From Blastococcus sp. Marseille-P5729 (lineage in GTDB: Bacteria > Actinomycetota > Actinomycetes > Mycobacteriales > Antricoccaceae): a stretch of DNA of 64,000 nucleotides. Below the pieces are notes generated by a model. The model ran no database searches, was not told where the DNA came from, and worked only from the letters and a program-made list of their open reading frames with translations. A program made the translations under genes and the position numbers. Numbering within the stretch: position 1 is the first letter of the stretch; every line of letters starts with the position of its first letter. Positions 53,797-62,238 of the stretch are shown one piece after another. Location: positions 806,001 through 870,000 of the forward strand of contig NZ_OMPO01000002.1 of assembly GCF_900292035.1 (NCBI RefSeq), in the 5' to 3' direction.

Positions 53797-54345
53797 GTGC
53801 CATCGCTACGCGACCGCCGTCTGTGGATCGTGCTGTTCACGATCATCATCGGACTGCTCGCCATGCACGGCCCCACCTTCGTGACGTTCGCAGGCACAGC
53901 AACCGCTGCGTCGGTTCATTCGTTCGCCGAGGACGGCGCCGCGGGGCACGTGGGCAGTGCTCATGCAGTCATCATCGCGCCCGCCACTGGCGACCATGCA
54001 GCCGTGGAAGTCATGGGTACTGCGGACGCGGTCATCGGGTCTACTGGTGGGGACCATGCAGCCGTGGATCGCCCGCCGGCGCATGTCGGCACCAGTCACG
54101 TCGACGCGGCGGACGCCGCGGCACCAGAAGGTCACGACCACGACTCCGCAGCGCATCTGCTGCACCTGTGCGCCGCGGTTCTGCTCGCCCTCGTCGTCCT
54201 CGGCCTAGCGCTGCTGTTGCGCCGCCGCCCTCGGATACTCGATCTGCTTCCCGCGCCCCGCGGCCCCGGACCCATCCGGCAAGACCGCCATCCTCCCCCC
54301 CATGGGGCCGCCCTGCTGAACCGCCTGTGCGTGAGCCTGACCTGA
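53797..54345 (+). CDS. DUF6153-like membrane protein
   Basis: This 182-residue protein has an N-terminal hydrophobic segment (WIVLFTIIIGLLAMHG), a His/Asp/Ala-rich external loop and a second transmembrane helix (HLLHLCAAVLLALVVLGLAL) before a Pro-rich tail. The pattern GDHAAV occurs twice because of an imperfect 60-bp duplication (53992-54007 and 54052-54067 are the identical cores). Proteins of this type (DUF6153) are commonly found just before DUF305 genes, as here. A metal-related function is suspected but not shown. Confidence 0.75.
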   Translation: MPSLRDRRLWIVLFTIIIGLLAMHGPTFVTFAGTATAASVHSFAEDGAAGHVGSAHAVIIAPATGDHAAVEVMGTADAVIGSTGGDHAAVDRPPAHVGTSHVDAADAAAPEGHDHDSAAHLLHLCAAVLLALVVLGLALLLRRRPRILDLLPAPRGPGPIRQDRHPPPHGAALLNRLCVSLT

Positions 54346-54402
54346 GCCTGGTCGCCACACGACCAACAACAGCTCAGAACGCTTACCCATAGGAGAAACA
54401 GC

Positions 54403-54981
54403 ATGAAGAAGTACCTAGCAGTCCTCGCCGCCGTCCTCACGGCACTATTGGTCGCAGGCTGCGGCTCGAACGCGGACACCGCCAGCGAGTCGTCGTCCGC
54501 CGCGTCGGAGGAGCACAACACGCAGGACGTGATGTTTGCGCAGATGATGGTCCCGCACCACCAGCAGGCCATCGAGATGGCCGACATGGTGCCGGGGCGC
54601 GGCGCGAGCCCGCAGCTCGAGTCGCTCGCCGAGCAGATCAAGAACGCCCAGCAACCCGAGATCGACGAGATGACCGGGTGGTTGGAGTCGTGGGACCAGA
54701 ACGTTCCCGACCCGGACTCGTCCATGGGTGATCACGCCGGTCACGCCGGGATGGGCGGCATGATGACGGACGAGCAGATGACCGCGCTGGAGGCGGCGTC
54801 CGGCCCCGAGTTCGAGAAGATGTGGCTGGAGATGATGATCCAGCACCACGCAGGGGCGGTGCAGATGGCCGAGGAGCAGAAGGAGTACGGCCAGTACGAG
54901 CCGGCGATGGCGATGGCCGACGAGATCATCAAGAGCCAGCAGGCCGAGATCGATCAGATGGAAGAGATGTTGGCCTCGTAG
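54403..54981 (+). CDS. DUF305 family lipoprotein
   Basis: This 192-residue lipoprotein has the signal MKKYLAVLAAVLTALLVAGC. The mature part contains two ferritin-like DUF305 repeats: DVMFAQMMVPHHQQAIEMAD and KMWLEMMIQHHAGAVQMAEE, each with the M...HH..A..MA motif, separated by a Met/Gly/His-rich linker (DHAGHAGMGGMMTDEQMT). AGGAGAAACAGC lies upstream of ATG 54403. DUF305 proteins are linked to copper handling or stress. It is followed by a strong hairpin at 55015-55070. Confidence 0.92.
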   Translation: MKKYLAVLAAVLTALLVAGCGSNADTASESSSAASEEHNTQDVMFAQMMVPHHQQAIEMADMVPGRGASPQLESLAEQIKNAQQPEIDEMTGWLESWDQNVPDPDSSMGDHAGHAGMGGMMTDEQMTALEAASGPEFEKMWLEMMIQHHAGAVQMAEEQKEYGQYEPAMAMADEIIKSQQAEIDQMEEMLAS

Positions 54982-55014
54982 CTCGACATTCCACGGCGGG
55001 CACGGCAGGCCCGA

Positions 55015-55070
55015 CCCGCGGTGCTTCCTGGTGCGCTACGCGAGCGATAGCGCGCCAGGAGCACCGCGGG
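55015..55070. terminator. large stem-loop between convergent genes
   Basis: CCCGCGGTGCTTCCTGGTGCG at 55015 onward (22 bp in all) pairs with the mirror stretch ending at 55070 with one mismatch and one bulge around an 11-nt loop. It lies between the DUF305 gene and the convergent hydroquinone-reductase-like gene. It probably stops transcription from both sides. Confidence 0.65.
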
Positions 55071-55126
55071 TGGTGCCGTGCGGATGTGCGGCGTGCGGGA
55101 GTGCCGCGCGGGGGTGCTCCAGTCGG

Positions 55127-56152
55127 TCAGCGCACCCAGGACGGCGGCTGCTCGTCCTCGCGGACCGGGGGCGGCGGCGTGCCGTCACCGAACGGCCGGC
55201 CGCCGAGCGACTCCCGGCCGTGCTCGGTCAGCCACGCGTCGAGGTTCGGGCCCTTCGGGATGATCCCGCTCGGGTTGATGTCCGTGTGGACGACGTAGTA
55301 GTGCGCCTTGATCTGCTCGAAGTCAGTCGTATCGCCGAAGCCAGGCGTCTGGTACAGGTCGCGCGCATAGCCCCAAAGCGCGGGCATCTCGGCGAGCTTG
55401 TTGCGGTTGGTCTTGAAATGCCCGTGATAGACAGGATCGAAGCGCGCGAGCGTGGTGAACAGTCGCACGTCGGCCTCGGTGATCTGCTCGCCCATCAGGT
55501 AGCGGCGATCGGTCAGCCGCTCCTCGAGCCAGTCCAGCGCCGTCCAGAGCCGGTCGTACGCCGCGTCGTAGGACTCCTGCGATCCGGCGAATCCGCACCG
55601 GTAGACGCCGTTGTTGACCTCGGTGTAGATGCGCTGCATGACGTCGTCCATCTCGTCGCGCAGGTCCTCCGGGTAGAGGTCCGGCGCGCCGTCGCGGTGG
55701 AACTCGCGCCATTCGCTGGAGAAGTCCAGGGTGATCTGCGCGAAGTCGTTGGTGACCACCTCGCCGCTGGGGACGTCGACGATCGCGGGGACGGTGATCC
55801 CCTTCGAGTAATCGGGGAAGCGCTTGAGGTAGGCGTCCTTGATGCGCGGGATCTGCAGGACGGGGTCCACGCCGCCTGGATCGAGATCGAAGGTCCACGA
55901 GTCGGGGTCGTGCGTGGGGCCCGGCAGGCCGACGCTGATGGCGTCCTCCAGGCCGAGCAGCCGCCGGACGATCAGGGTGCGGTTCGCCCACGGGCACGCC
56001 CGCGCGGCCACGAGACGGTAGCGACCGGCCTCGACCTTCCACCCGCTGGAGCCGTCCGCGGTGATGCGGTCATCGATGTACGTGGTGTCGCGGGTGAACT
56101 CCTTGCCCGGCACGGAGTAGACACCGCCCTTGCTGTGCTCTTCGTTCGCCAT
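55127..56152 (-). CDS. glutathionyl-hydroquinone reductase-like (Xi-class GST) protein
   Basis: This 341-residue protein is of the ECM4/YqjG-like Xi-class GST family. It has the catalytic loop RACPWANRTLIVRRLLGLED (Cys attack site), GITVPAIVDVPSGEVVTNDF in the thioredoxin-like part, and the helical part AYDRLWTALDWLEERLTDRR and ITEADVRLFTTLARFDPVYH. In proteobacteria these reduce glutathionyl-hydroquinones; in actinobacteria, which use mycothiol, the thiol partner is probably mycothiol. ATG 56152 is followed by ANEEHSKGG. A transcription start between this gene and 56171 would need to be very short. Confidence 0.88.
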   Translation of the reverse strand: MANEEHSKGGVYSVPGKEFTRDTTYIDDRITADGSSGWKVEAGRYRLVAARACPWANRTLIVRRLLGLEDAISVGLPGPTHDPDSWTFDLDPGGVDPVLQIPRIKDAYLKRFPDYSKGITVPAIVDVPSGEVVTNDFAQITLDFSSEWREFHRDGAPDLYPEDLRDEMDDVMQRIYTEVNNGVYRCGFAGSQESYDAAYDRLWTALDWLEERLTDRRYLMGEQITEADVRLFTTLARFDPVYHGHFKTNRNKLAEMPALWGYARDLYQTPGFGDTTDFEQIKAHYYVVHTDINPSGIIPKGPNLDAWLTEHGRESLGGRPFGDGTPPPPVREDEQPPSWVR

Positions 56153-56170
56153 ACCTCAATAGTTGCACCT

Positions 56171-56824
56171 TCAACTACTTTTCGCCACCCCGCCCTTGGC
56201 CCGATTCACCCCTGCGTCTTTGACGGGTTGGCGCAGTACGGTCCGGAGCTTCTCCTGCGGCACCCGGCGGGGGTCGCTCAGGTAAATCTCATGGTGCGGC
56301 CCGTTCCAGGTCAGCCCGCGCGACGGCATGATCTCGTGATGCAGCCGGGCGAGGGTCGGCGCCTCGTCGTCATAGCTGCCGATGTGCATGATCTGCAGCG
56401 AGCGTCCCTCGTCGAGCTCGATCGCCCGCACGTCGGCGATCCGCAGCTCCGGCTTGGTCTCCCGCGCCTTTGCCAGACCGGCGTCGACGTCCCCGACGGG
56501 CACCTGCTCGGGCAGCGGGATCAGCATCGTCCAGTCCCAGTCCGCCTTGCGGCCGCCTGCGAACGCTGTCGGGTCGTCACTCGACCACAAGCCCTCCAGC
56601 GGACCCACCACGAAGTCCACGCCCGATTCTGACCGCGCGGTGAACTTGACGGCGTACGCCGCCGCGTACAGCGCCGGCACGGCCGAGGCGTACTCCTTTG
56701 CGTGGTTCGGGTCGCCATGCCCGTCGATCGCGAGATAACGCATGAGCGGCACGTGCACCTCGACGAAGTTGCGGACGCCGGGCCGGTACAGGTCCTTGCG
56801 ATCCTTCTTGAGGTCGATCTTCAC
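56171..56824 (-). CDS. GyrI-like small-molecule-binding domain protein
   Basis: This 217-residue stand-alone GyrI-like protein starts VKIDLKKDRKDLYRPGVRNF (GTG 56824), then VPLMRYLAIDGHGDPNHAKE, FVVGPLEGLWSSDDPTAF, and MHIGSYDDEAPTLARLHHEI. The domain binds drugs or metabolites in BmrR-type regulators, and the single-domain forms are known as well. Its GTG overlaps the stop of the truncated MerR-type frame (GTGA). The two may be the separated halves of one regulator or a newly formed pair. Confidence 0.87.
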   Translation of the reverse strand: MKIDLKKDRKDLYRPGVRNFVEVHVPLMRYLAIDGHGDPNHAKEYASAVPALYAAAYAVKFTARSESGVDFVVGPLEGLWSSDDPTAFAGGRKADWDWTMLIPLPEQVPVGDVDAGLAKARETKPELRIADVRAIELDEGRSLQIMHIGSYDDEAPTLARLHHEIMPSRGLTWNGPHHEIYLSDPRRVPQEKLRTVLRQPVKDAGVNRAKGGVAKSS

Positions 56825-56961
56825 GCTGCGGCCTCGTAGTAGCTGTAGCCGCTCGACTCGTCGACCCTGGTCGGGTGAAGCAGCCCGAGGCGGTCGTATT
56901 GCCGAAGCACCCAGGCCGAGACCCCGCCGAGTCGCGCGAAGTCACCGATCGTCAGGGACAT
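56821..56961 (-). CDS. short MerR-type helix-turn-helix frame, probably truncated
   Basis: From ATG 56961 this frame encodes 46 residues: MSLTIGDFARLGGVSAWVLR, QYDRLGLLHPTRVDESSGYS and YYEAAA. That is the first half of a MerR DNA-binding domain; it stops where the second helix-turn-helix and dimer helix should begin. The stop overlaps the GTG of the GyrI-like gene. It is too short to bind DNA like normal MerR proteins, so it is either a remnant or an unusual minimal HTH. Confidence 0.7.
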   Translation of the reverse strand: MSLTIGDFARLGGVSAWVLRQYDRLGLLHPTRVDESSGYSYYEAAA

Positions 56962-57018
56962 GAGTCGACCTTACGAACGCACGGCGAGGCGCACCAGGTC
57001 TCGCCCCGAGTCCAGCCG

Positions 57019-57933
57019 CTACGCGAAGGCCTCCATGACGCGACGCGCACCGCCGAGATGCCCGCCCTTGACCGCGCCCGGAACCAGAATCGGCGTCGTC
57101 ACGCCGGCCTCGACCCAAGCCGCGGTGCGATCGCGCACCTCTTCCGCGCTCCCGTACAGCGTGAAGCTCGACAGCCATCGCTCGCTCATCAGCGACGGGA
57201 TGGCCTTCTGATCGCCGTCCTCGATCGCCTTCTCGAAGGCGTCCATCTCCTGCTCGAACCCGGCGGTGCGCCAGTAGTTGCGATAGTTCGGCAGCATCGC
57301 GTAGCCGACGAGCGACTCGCGGTGCCGATTGGCGGCGGCCTCCTTGTCGTCGTCCACGATGGTGGGGATCATGTTGGCCACGATGTGCCCTGACTCGCGC
57401 CGTTCCGCCGGGATCCGGCCCACGGCACGCGCGGCGTCGTTCAGGCAGATGTTCGCGAAGATCGTTCCTTGGCCGAGCTCGGTGCTCAGCGCGATCATCT
57501 TGTCCCGCAGCGCGGCGAACAGCAGCGGCGGCAGGCCCAGGTCGCGGTCGCCGGGCTTCGGATCATTGGCGCGGAGGTCCTCGACGTACTGCCGCAGGTC
57601 GGCCAGCGGCTTGCCGCGGTTGACCACGCCCATCCGGTCCAGCGCAGGCTCGTGGCTGACCCCCAGACCGAGCAGGAACCGGCCGCCGGACACCTCGTTC
57701 AGGTACGAGGAGTAGCTGGCCAGAGCCGAGGCGTTCTGCAGGTAGATCGGCTGGATCGACGTCGCGATCTTGTTCTCGGTCGCGACCGCGAGGGAGCCGC
57801 ACAGGCCGAGCGCCTCGCCGGGGCTCTGTATGAACAGTCCGGCGAACCCCCGCCTGTCAGCTTCCTGGGCGAGCTCGATGGTCTGGCGCCGACGTCCGGG
57901 AACGGCGATGAGTGAGAGTGCAGGCGGCGTCAC
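57019..57933 (-). CDS. LLM-class flavin-dependent oxidoreductase
   Basis: This 304-residue luciferase-like oxidoreductase starts at GTG 57933 (TPPALSLIAVPGRRRQTIEL), with GAGGA 7 bp upstream; an ATG at 57987 would add 18 residues. Motifs are DRRGFAGLFIQSPGEALGLC, KIATSIQPIYLQNASALASY and SGGRFLLGLGVSHEPALDRM. It follows the typical TIGR03617/F420-type pattern in which the substrate is unknown. It is divergent from the acyl-CoA dehydrogenase gene. Confidence 0.87.
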   Translation of the reverse strand: MTPPALSLIAVPGRRRQTIELAQEADRRGFAGLFIQSPGEALGLCGSLAVATENKIATSIQPIYLQNASALASYSSYLNEVSGGRFLLGLGVSHEPALDRMGVVNRGKPLADLRQYVEDLRANDPKPGDRDLGLPPLLFAALRDKMIALSTELGQGTIFANICLNDAARAVGRIPAERRESGHIVANMIPTIVDDDKEAAANRHRESLVGYAMLPNYRNYWRTAGFEQEMDAFEKAIEDGDQKAIPSLMSERWLSSFTLYGSAEEVRDRTAAWVEAGVTTPILVPGAVKGGHLGGARRVMEAFA

Positions 57934-58091
57934 GATGGCGTCCTCGTCGATCGGTGGAAGAGTTGAGCCAACACTAGTGCCGACCACCCGCGCCGGTGCA
58001 GGGTCGGCTCCAGCGAGGACGCCTCTGGACAGAGGTAGTTAGCAGTGCGAAACTGCTCGTCACGTCGTCCGCGAGACCTGGGAGCCAGCAC

Positions 58092-59240
58092 ATGGAGCGC
58101 AATCTGTACGAGCAGGAGCACGAGGACTTCCGCCAGATGGTGCGGTCCTTCATGGAGAAGGAGGTCGCTCCGCACAACGAGGAGTGGCTCGACGACAAGA
58201 TAGTGCCCAAGTCGCTGTTCACCAAGGCCGCCGAGATCGGGCTCATGGGGCTGAACGTGCCCGAGGAGTACGGCGGCGCCGGCGAGGTCGGCTACCGCTA
58301 CAACCAGATCATCTCCGAGGAGACCGCCCGCGTCGGCGGGCACCTGGGCGGCATGCGGGTGCACACCGACGTCTGCCTGCCCTACATCCTCGAGTACGCC
58401 AATGACGAGCAGAAGCAGCGCTGGTTGCCGAAGATCGCCGAGGGCAAGGGGATGCTCTCGATCGCGATGACCGAGCCGGGCACCGGCTCTGACCTCGCCG
58501 GCATCAAGACCAACGCCAAGCTGGACGGCGACCACTGGGTGCTCAACGGCGCGAAGACCTTCATCACCGGGGGCGCGAACGCCGACCTCGTCATCGTCGT
58601 CGCGCGGACGTCGACCGACCCGGAGAACCGCCGCAAGGGCCTGAGCCTGCTGGTCGTCGAGGACGGCATGGAGGGCTTCGAGAAGGGCCGGCTGCTGAAC
58701 AAGATCGGCCTGCCGCTGCAGGACACCGTCGAGCTGTCATTCACCGACGTGCACGTGCCGACGGCGAACCTCCTCGGCGAGGAGGGCGAGGCGTTCAGCT
58801 ACCTCGGCCACAACCTCCCGCAGGAGCGACTGTCGATCGCCTCGGGCGCGCTGGTCGCGTGCGAGGCGGCGCTGAACTACACCTTGGAGTACGTCAAGGA
58901 ACGCGAGGTCTTCGGCAAGGCGCTGGCGACCTTCCAGAACACCAAGTTCGAACTGGCCGCGATCGAGGCCAAGATCGAGGCCGCCCGGGCCATGGTCGAC
59001 CGCGCCGTCCTGCTGCACGAGGAGGGCAAGCTGACGCCGGTCGACGCCGCCAAGGCCAAGCTGTTCTGTACCGAGCTGCAGGGCGAGGTCGTGGACCGCT
59101 GCCTGCAGCTGTTCGGCGGGTTCGGCTACATGCTCGAGTACCCCATCGCGCGGCTCTACACCGACGCCCGCGTCACCCGGATCTACGGCGGGACGTCGGA
59201 GATCATGAAGACGATCATCGCCAAATCTCTCGGCATCTAA
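58092..59240 (+). CDS. acyl-CoA dehydrogenase
   Basis: This 382-residue flavoprotein oxidises acyl-CoA thioesters to enoyl-CoA. ATG 58092 (MERNLYEQEHEDFRQMVRSF) matches family N-termini; the upstream frame is not conserved. Motifs are LPKIAEGKGMLSIAMTEPGT and GSDLAGIKT (FAD loop), LGHNLPQERLSIASGALVAC, REVFGKALATFQNTKFELAA and the terminal RLYTDARVTRIYGGTSEIMK. The catalytic base Glu expected in the conserved helix is consistent with YGGTSEIMK. Substrate chain length is not deducible. Single gene with its own promoter region. Confidence 0.93.
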   Translation: MERNLYEQEHEDFRQMVRSFMEKEVAPHNEEWLDDKIVPKSLFTKAAEIGLMGLNVPEEYGGAGEVGYRYNQIISEETARVGGHLGGMRVHTDVCLPYILEYANDEQKQRWLPKIAEGKGMLSIAMTEPGTGSDLAGIKTNAKLDGDHWVLNGAKTFITGGANADLVIVVARTSTDPENRRKGLSLLVVEDGMEGFEKGRLLNKIGLPLQDTVELSFTDVHVPTANLLGEEGEAFSYLGHNLPQERLSIASGALVACEAALNYTLEYVKEREVFGKALATFQNTKFELAAIEAKIEAARAMVDRAVLLHEEGKLTPVDAAKAKLFCTELQGEVVDRCLQLFGGFGYMLEYPIARLYTDARVTRIYGGTSEIMKTIIAKSLGI

Positions 59241-59304
59241 GGGTCCTCGCCCCGGTTTTCGAACGGCACGCCGTGGAATCCGCGCGATCCGTTCCACGAT
59301 CGGG

Positions 59305-60027
59305 TCAGCGTCGGGCGGGGCGGCGGTCGAGGCGGCGGCGCAGCATCCAGCGCCAGCCGTTGCGCAGGTACCACTGCCAGCGCTGCCGCGCGGTGAAGCT
59401 CGGCAGACCATCGGGGACGACGACCTCCGGCGGGGCCAGTCCCCACCGCTCGGCGAGGGCCACGGCGTACCGCTCGGCGTAGTAGTAGTGCCCGGCCTGC
59501 GAGAGGTGGGTCCCGTCCGGCCCCGTGACGTGGTTTCCTGGCCACGGCACGTGGATGCCGCCCGCCGCCGTTGATCGTGCCGCGATGAGCCGGTTGACCA
59601 GCGCCCCCTGCCGATCCCACGCCCGCATCGCCCAGGACGGGCCGGGCAGGACCGACGAGATCCGCGGCAGCTCCATCGTCAGCGGAGAGCCGCCGGCCTC
59701 CTGTACCGCGTCGAACACGCGGGTCACCGCAGCGCGCGTCTGATCGAGGGTGTACGACGACCGCAGGACGTCGTTCCCGCCGATCCACAGGCACACCAGG
59801 TCCCCCGGCCGGATGTCGGCCTGCGGCAACTGGCTGGCGAGCACGTCCTGCGAGGTCACTCCGATGCTCGCCAGGCGTGAGGTGAGCGTCGCGTCGGTGC
59901 CCATCAGGCGCAGCAGGTCGACCATGATCTCGTGCCATGGCACCAGCGGGTCGTTGCTCCACACGTCGGCGATCGCGGCGGTCAGCGAGTCGCCCAGCCC
60001 GTGGACGACGACCCGCTCGGGCCTCAT
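59305..60027 (-). CDS. SGNH/GDSL-type hydrolase
   Basis: This 240-residue esterase-like protein starts at ATG 60027, overlapping the stop of the glycosyltransferase gene by ATGA. Blocks of the SGNH family are VVVHGLGDSLTAAIA (catalytic Ser), LVCLWIGGNDVLRSS (Gly and Asn of the oxyanion hole) and GPDGTHLSQAGHYYYAERYA (Asp and His). No signal peptide is visible, so it is probably cytoplasmic. In the glycan operon it likely removes acyl groups or adds them in a modification step. Confidence 0.9.
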   Translation of the reverse strand: MRPERVVVHGLGDSLTAAIADVWSNDPLVPWHEIMVDLLRLMGTDATLTSRLASIGVTSQDVLASQLPQADIRPGDLVCLWIGGNDVLRSSYTLDQTRAAVTRVFDAVQEAGGSPLTMELPRISSVLPGPSWAMRAWDRQGALVNRLIAARSTAAGGIHVPWPGNHVTGPDGTHLSQAGHYYYAERYAVALAERWGLAPPEVVVPDGLPSFTARQRWQWYLRNGWRWMLRRRLDRRPARR

Positions 60028-61151
60028 CGCTCGTACCCGGCCAGCAGCTGCCGCGCCGCCTCCTCCCACGTGTAGCTCGCGGCGGACGCCGCCGACCCGG
60101 CCCGTGCCCGGGGATCGCGCCGCAGCGCCAGCGCGGCCTCGCCGAAGCCCTGTGCAGTGCCCGGCGCGGGGCGAGTCTGCGGGATCTCGCTGATCGACCC
60201 GGACTCGCGGCAGACCACCGGTAGCCCGCACGCCATTGCCTCGAGCGCGCTGACCCCGAAGGTTTCGAAAGGACCGGGCGCGACAAACACGTCCGCGGAG
60301 CGCAGCAGCTCGGCCATCCGGTGTGGACCATCGACGTACCCGACCATGCGGGCATGCGGGTGGCGAGCGACCTGCGCCGCCTCCGGTCCCGAGCCGATCA
60401 CGATCAGCTCGACGTCCACCCCGGTGCCGGCGATGTACTCCGCGGCCCGGGCGCTCAGCGTCGGGTCCTTCTCTGCGGAGAGCCGCCCGGCGTGCACCAG
60501 CCGAATCCCACCCGCGGTGGGTTTTGCCTCGCTATCCCCACCTGCGGTGGGTCTTGCCTCGCTAGAGCGAGTCGTAACGTCCCGCAGGTGGAAGATCGAG
60601 TGGTCGACGCCCCACGGGATGACGCTCACGTCGATGCCGGCGTCGGCGTACGGCGTGGCGGCGAACTCGCTCGGCGCGACGACGGCATCGACGGAGCGGC
60701 CTAGTCGCGCCAGCCAGCGCAAGGTCGGTCGCGCCGCTACGGGCAGCCGGCTCCAGAAGGCCGCGAGCAGGTCGAGCCGCTCGTGCGCGACCAGCACCGA
60801 CCGGATGCCGCGCCCGCGACACTCGCCGCCCACCCAGGCGAGCGTCAGCTGGTCGTGCACCTCGACGACGTCCGGGCGCACCTCGTCGATCAGGGACCGG
60901 ATCGCTGGCCGGCTGAGCACCAGACGGTAGGGCTGTCCGGGGGCGAGCGGCATCCCGGGCAGCGTGCCGACGTCCAGCACCCCCGGCACCGCCTCGATGC
61001 CGGACGACGGTCCCGGGACGACGATCGTGCTGTGCACCCCTAGGTCGGCGTGGGCGTGCGACAACCGCCGCATGACGGTGCGTATGCCGCCGCTGGTGGG
61101 TGATACGAAGTTGGCCAGGCGCAGGACCTTCAGACGGCGATCAGCGGGCAC
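60024..61151 (-). CDS. GT4-family glycosyltransferase
   Basis: This 375-residue retaining glycosyltransferase has a GT-B fold. The N-terminal part has RLANFVSPTSGGIRTVMRRL; the donor-binding half has HAGRLSAEKDPTLSARAAEY, LIVIGSGPEAAQVARHPHAR and VFVAPGPFETFGVSALEAMA followed by CGLPVV (the E-x7-E motif). It belongs with the second glycosyltransferase and the sugar dehydrogenase in one operon. An in-frame 30-bp tandem duplication (60507-60564) puts SEARPTAGGD and SEAKPTAGGI between the two halves. Confidence 0.9.
   Translation of the reverse strand: MPADRRLKVLRLANFVSPTSGGIRTVMRRLSHAHADLGVHSTIVVPGPSSGIEAVPGVLDVGTLPGMPLAPGQPYRLVLSRPAIRSLIDEVRPDVVEVHDQLTLAWVGGECRGRGIRSVLVAHERLDLLAAFWSRLPVAARPTLRWLARLGRSVDAVVAPSEFAATPYADAGIDVSVIPWGVDHSIFHLRDVTTRSSEARPTAGGDSEAKPTAGGIRLVHAGRLSAEKDPTLSARAAEYIAGTGVDVELIVIGSGPEAAQVARHPHARMVGYVDGPHRMAELLRSADVFVAPGPFETFGVSALEAMACGLPVVCRESGSISEIPQTRPAPGTAQGFGEAALALRRDPRARAGSAASAASYTWEEAARQLLAGYER
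60507..60564. repeat. in-frame 30-bp tandem repeat with hairpin units
   Basis: Units at 60507-60534 and 60537-60564 match at 26 of 28 positions with a period of 30 bp. Each holds the palindrome CCCACC-CGC-GGTGGG or its CTG variant. The repeat keeps the reading frame of the glycosyltransferase, adding SEA(R/K)PTAGG twice before the donor-binding half. Confidence 0.75.
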
Positions 61152-62238
61152 TCAACGCCTCGTCGTACGACGACAGCAGGGACTGCATGCTCGACTCCCA
61201 CGTCCGGTGTCCCACGGTTGCCGCGATGGCCGTGGGCTCACGCTGCGCCACTGACAGCTCGGCGAGGGCGGCAGCCCGCAGCGCCGCGGCGTCCCCGCCG
61301 GTGAAGTGCCGGCCCGAGACGCCGGGGACGACGAGCTCGGTGCTGCCCGATCCGGCGTCCGGCACGATGCACGGCACCCCAGACGAGAGTGCCTCGAGCA
61401 CGACCTGGGACAGCGTCTCCCCGCGGCCGGGATGCACGAACAGGTCCAGAGACGACACGGCCTTCGGGTAGGCCGGTCCGGTGAGCTTTCCGGTGAACTC
61501 CGCCTCGGGCATGAGCCGTTCGAGCCTGGCCCGCGCGGGGCCGTCGCCGATGATCTTCAGCTGCGTGCCCTCGATACCGCGCAACGCGGCGAGCAGGTCG
61601 AGCTCCTTCTCACCGGCGAGGCGGCCTGCGTAGCCGATGGTCCGCGGACGGCCGTTCGTGGCGGCGAGACGCTCGTTCCGACGGTGCGGAGTGAACCGGA
61701 TGGTGTCGATGGCCCGCAGCCATTCCCGCGGGACCGGGGATCCCCAGCGGCGCAGGGTGTTGAGTGCGTACTGCGAGCAGGCGACGTTGATGGTGGCCAT
61801 GGAGTGCAGTGCCCGCTGCACCTTGCTCGCGGCGCGAGAGGTGACGGCGGTGCCCGGCAGCCCGCGCATCACCTGGGTGCTGAAGGCGGTGAAGTCGGTC
61901 AGGTAGGCGGCGACAGCGGGGACGGCGTGACGGCGGGCAGCGCGCAGCGCGCTGTAGCCGACCGACAGCGGCGAGGCGACGTGTATCAGGTCGGGGCGCC
62001 ACTGCTGGATCATCCGGACGGTCTTCGCACCCAGCCGGCCGACGGTGTATTCCTGCGTGGGGCCGACGCGCATCGACTTCGCGGGGTGCAGCTCCTCGCC
62101 CGGCGACTGGTCGGTGACCGGCGCGATCACGCGCGTCTCGTGCCCTCGCGCGCGCAGCTCCTGCACCAGGCGCACGCTCGAGGTGGCCACGCCGTTCATC
62201 GCCGGCGGCCACGACTCGGTCACGAAGACGATCTTCAC
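61141..62238 (-). CDS. GT4-family (PimB-like) glycosyltransferase
   Basis: This 365-residue glycosyltransferase begins VKIVFVTESWPPAMNGVATS (GTG 62238), the opening of PimB/MgtA-like GT4 enzymes. It continues IHVASPLSVGYSALRAARRH, TIGYAGRLAGEKELDLLAAL, IIGDGPARARLERLMPEA and DLFVHPGRGETLSQVVLEAL followed by SSGVPCIV (donor site). GTGA overlap with the UDP-sugar dehydrogenase and 11 bp overlap with the next transferase show a single operon. Acts on the cytoplasmic face in glycolipid or cell-surface polysaccharide synthesis; the acceptor is unknown. Confidence 0.92.
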   Translation of the reverse strand: MKIVFVTESWPPAMNGVATSSVRLVQELRARGHETRVIAPVTDQSPGEELHPAKSMRVGPTQEYTVGRLGAKTVRMIQQWRPDLIHVASPLSVGYSALRAARRHAVPAVAAYLTDFTAFSTQVMRGLPGTAVTSRAASKVQRALHSMATINVACSQYALNTLRRWGSPVPREWLRAIDTIRFTPHRRNERLAATNGRPRTIGYAGRLAGEKELDLLAALRGIEGTQLKIIGDGPARARLERLMPEAEFTGKLTGPAYPKAVSSLDLFVHPGRGETLSQVVLEALSSGVPCIVPDAGSGSTELVVPGVSGRHFTGGDAAALRAAALAELSVAQREPTAIAATVGHRTWESSMQSLLSSYDEALSAR

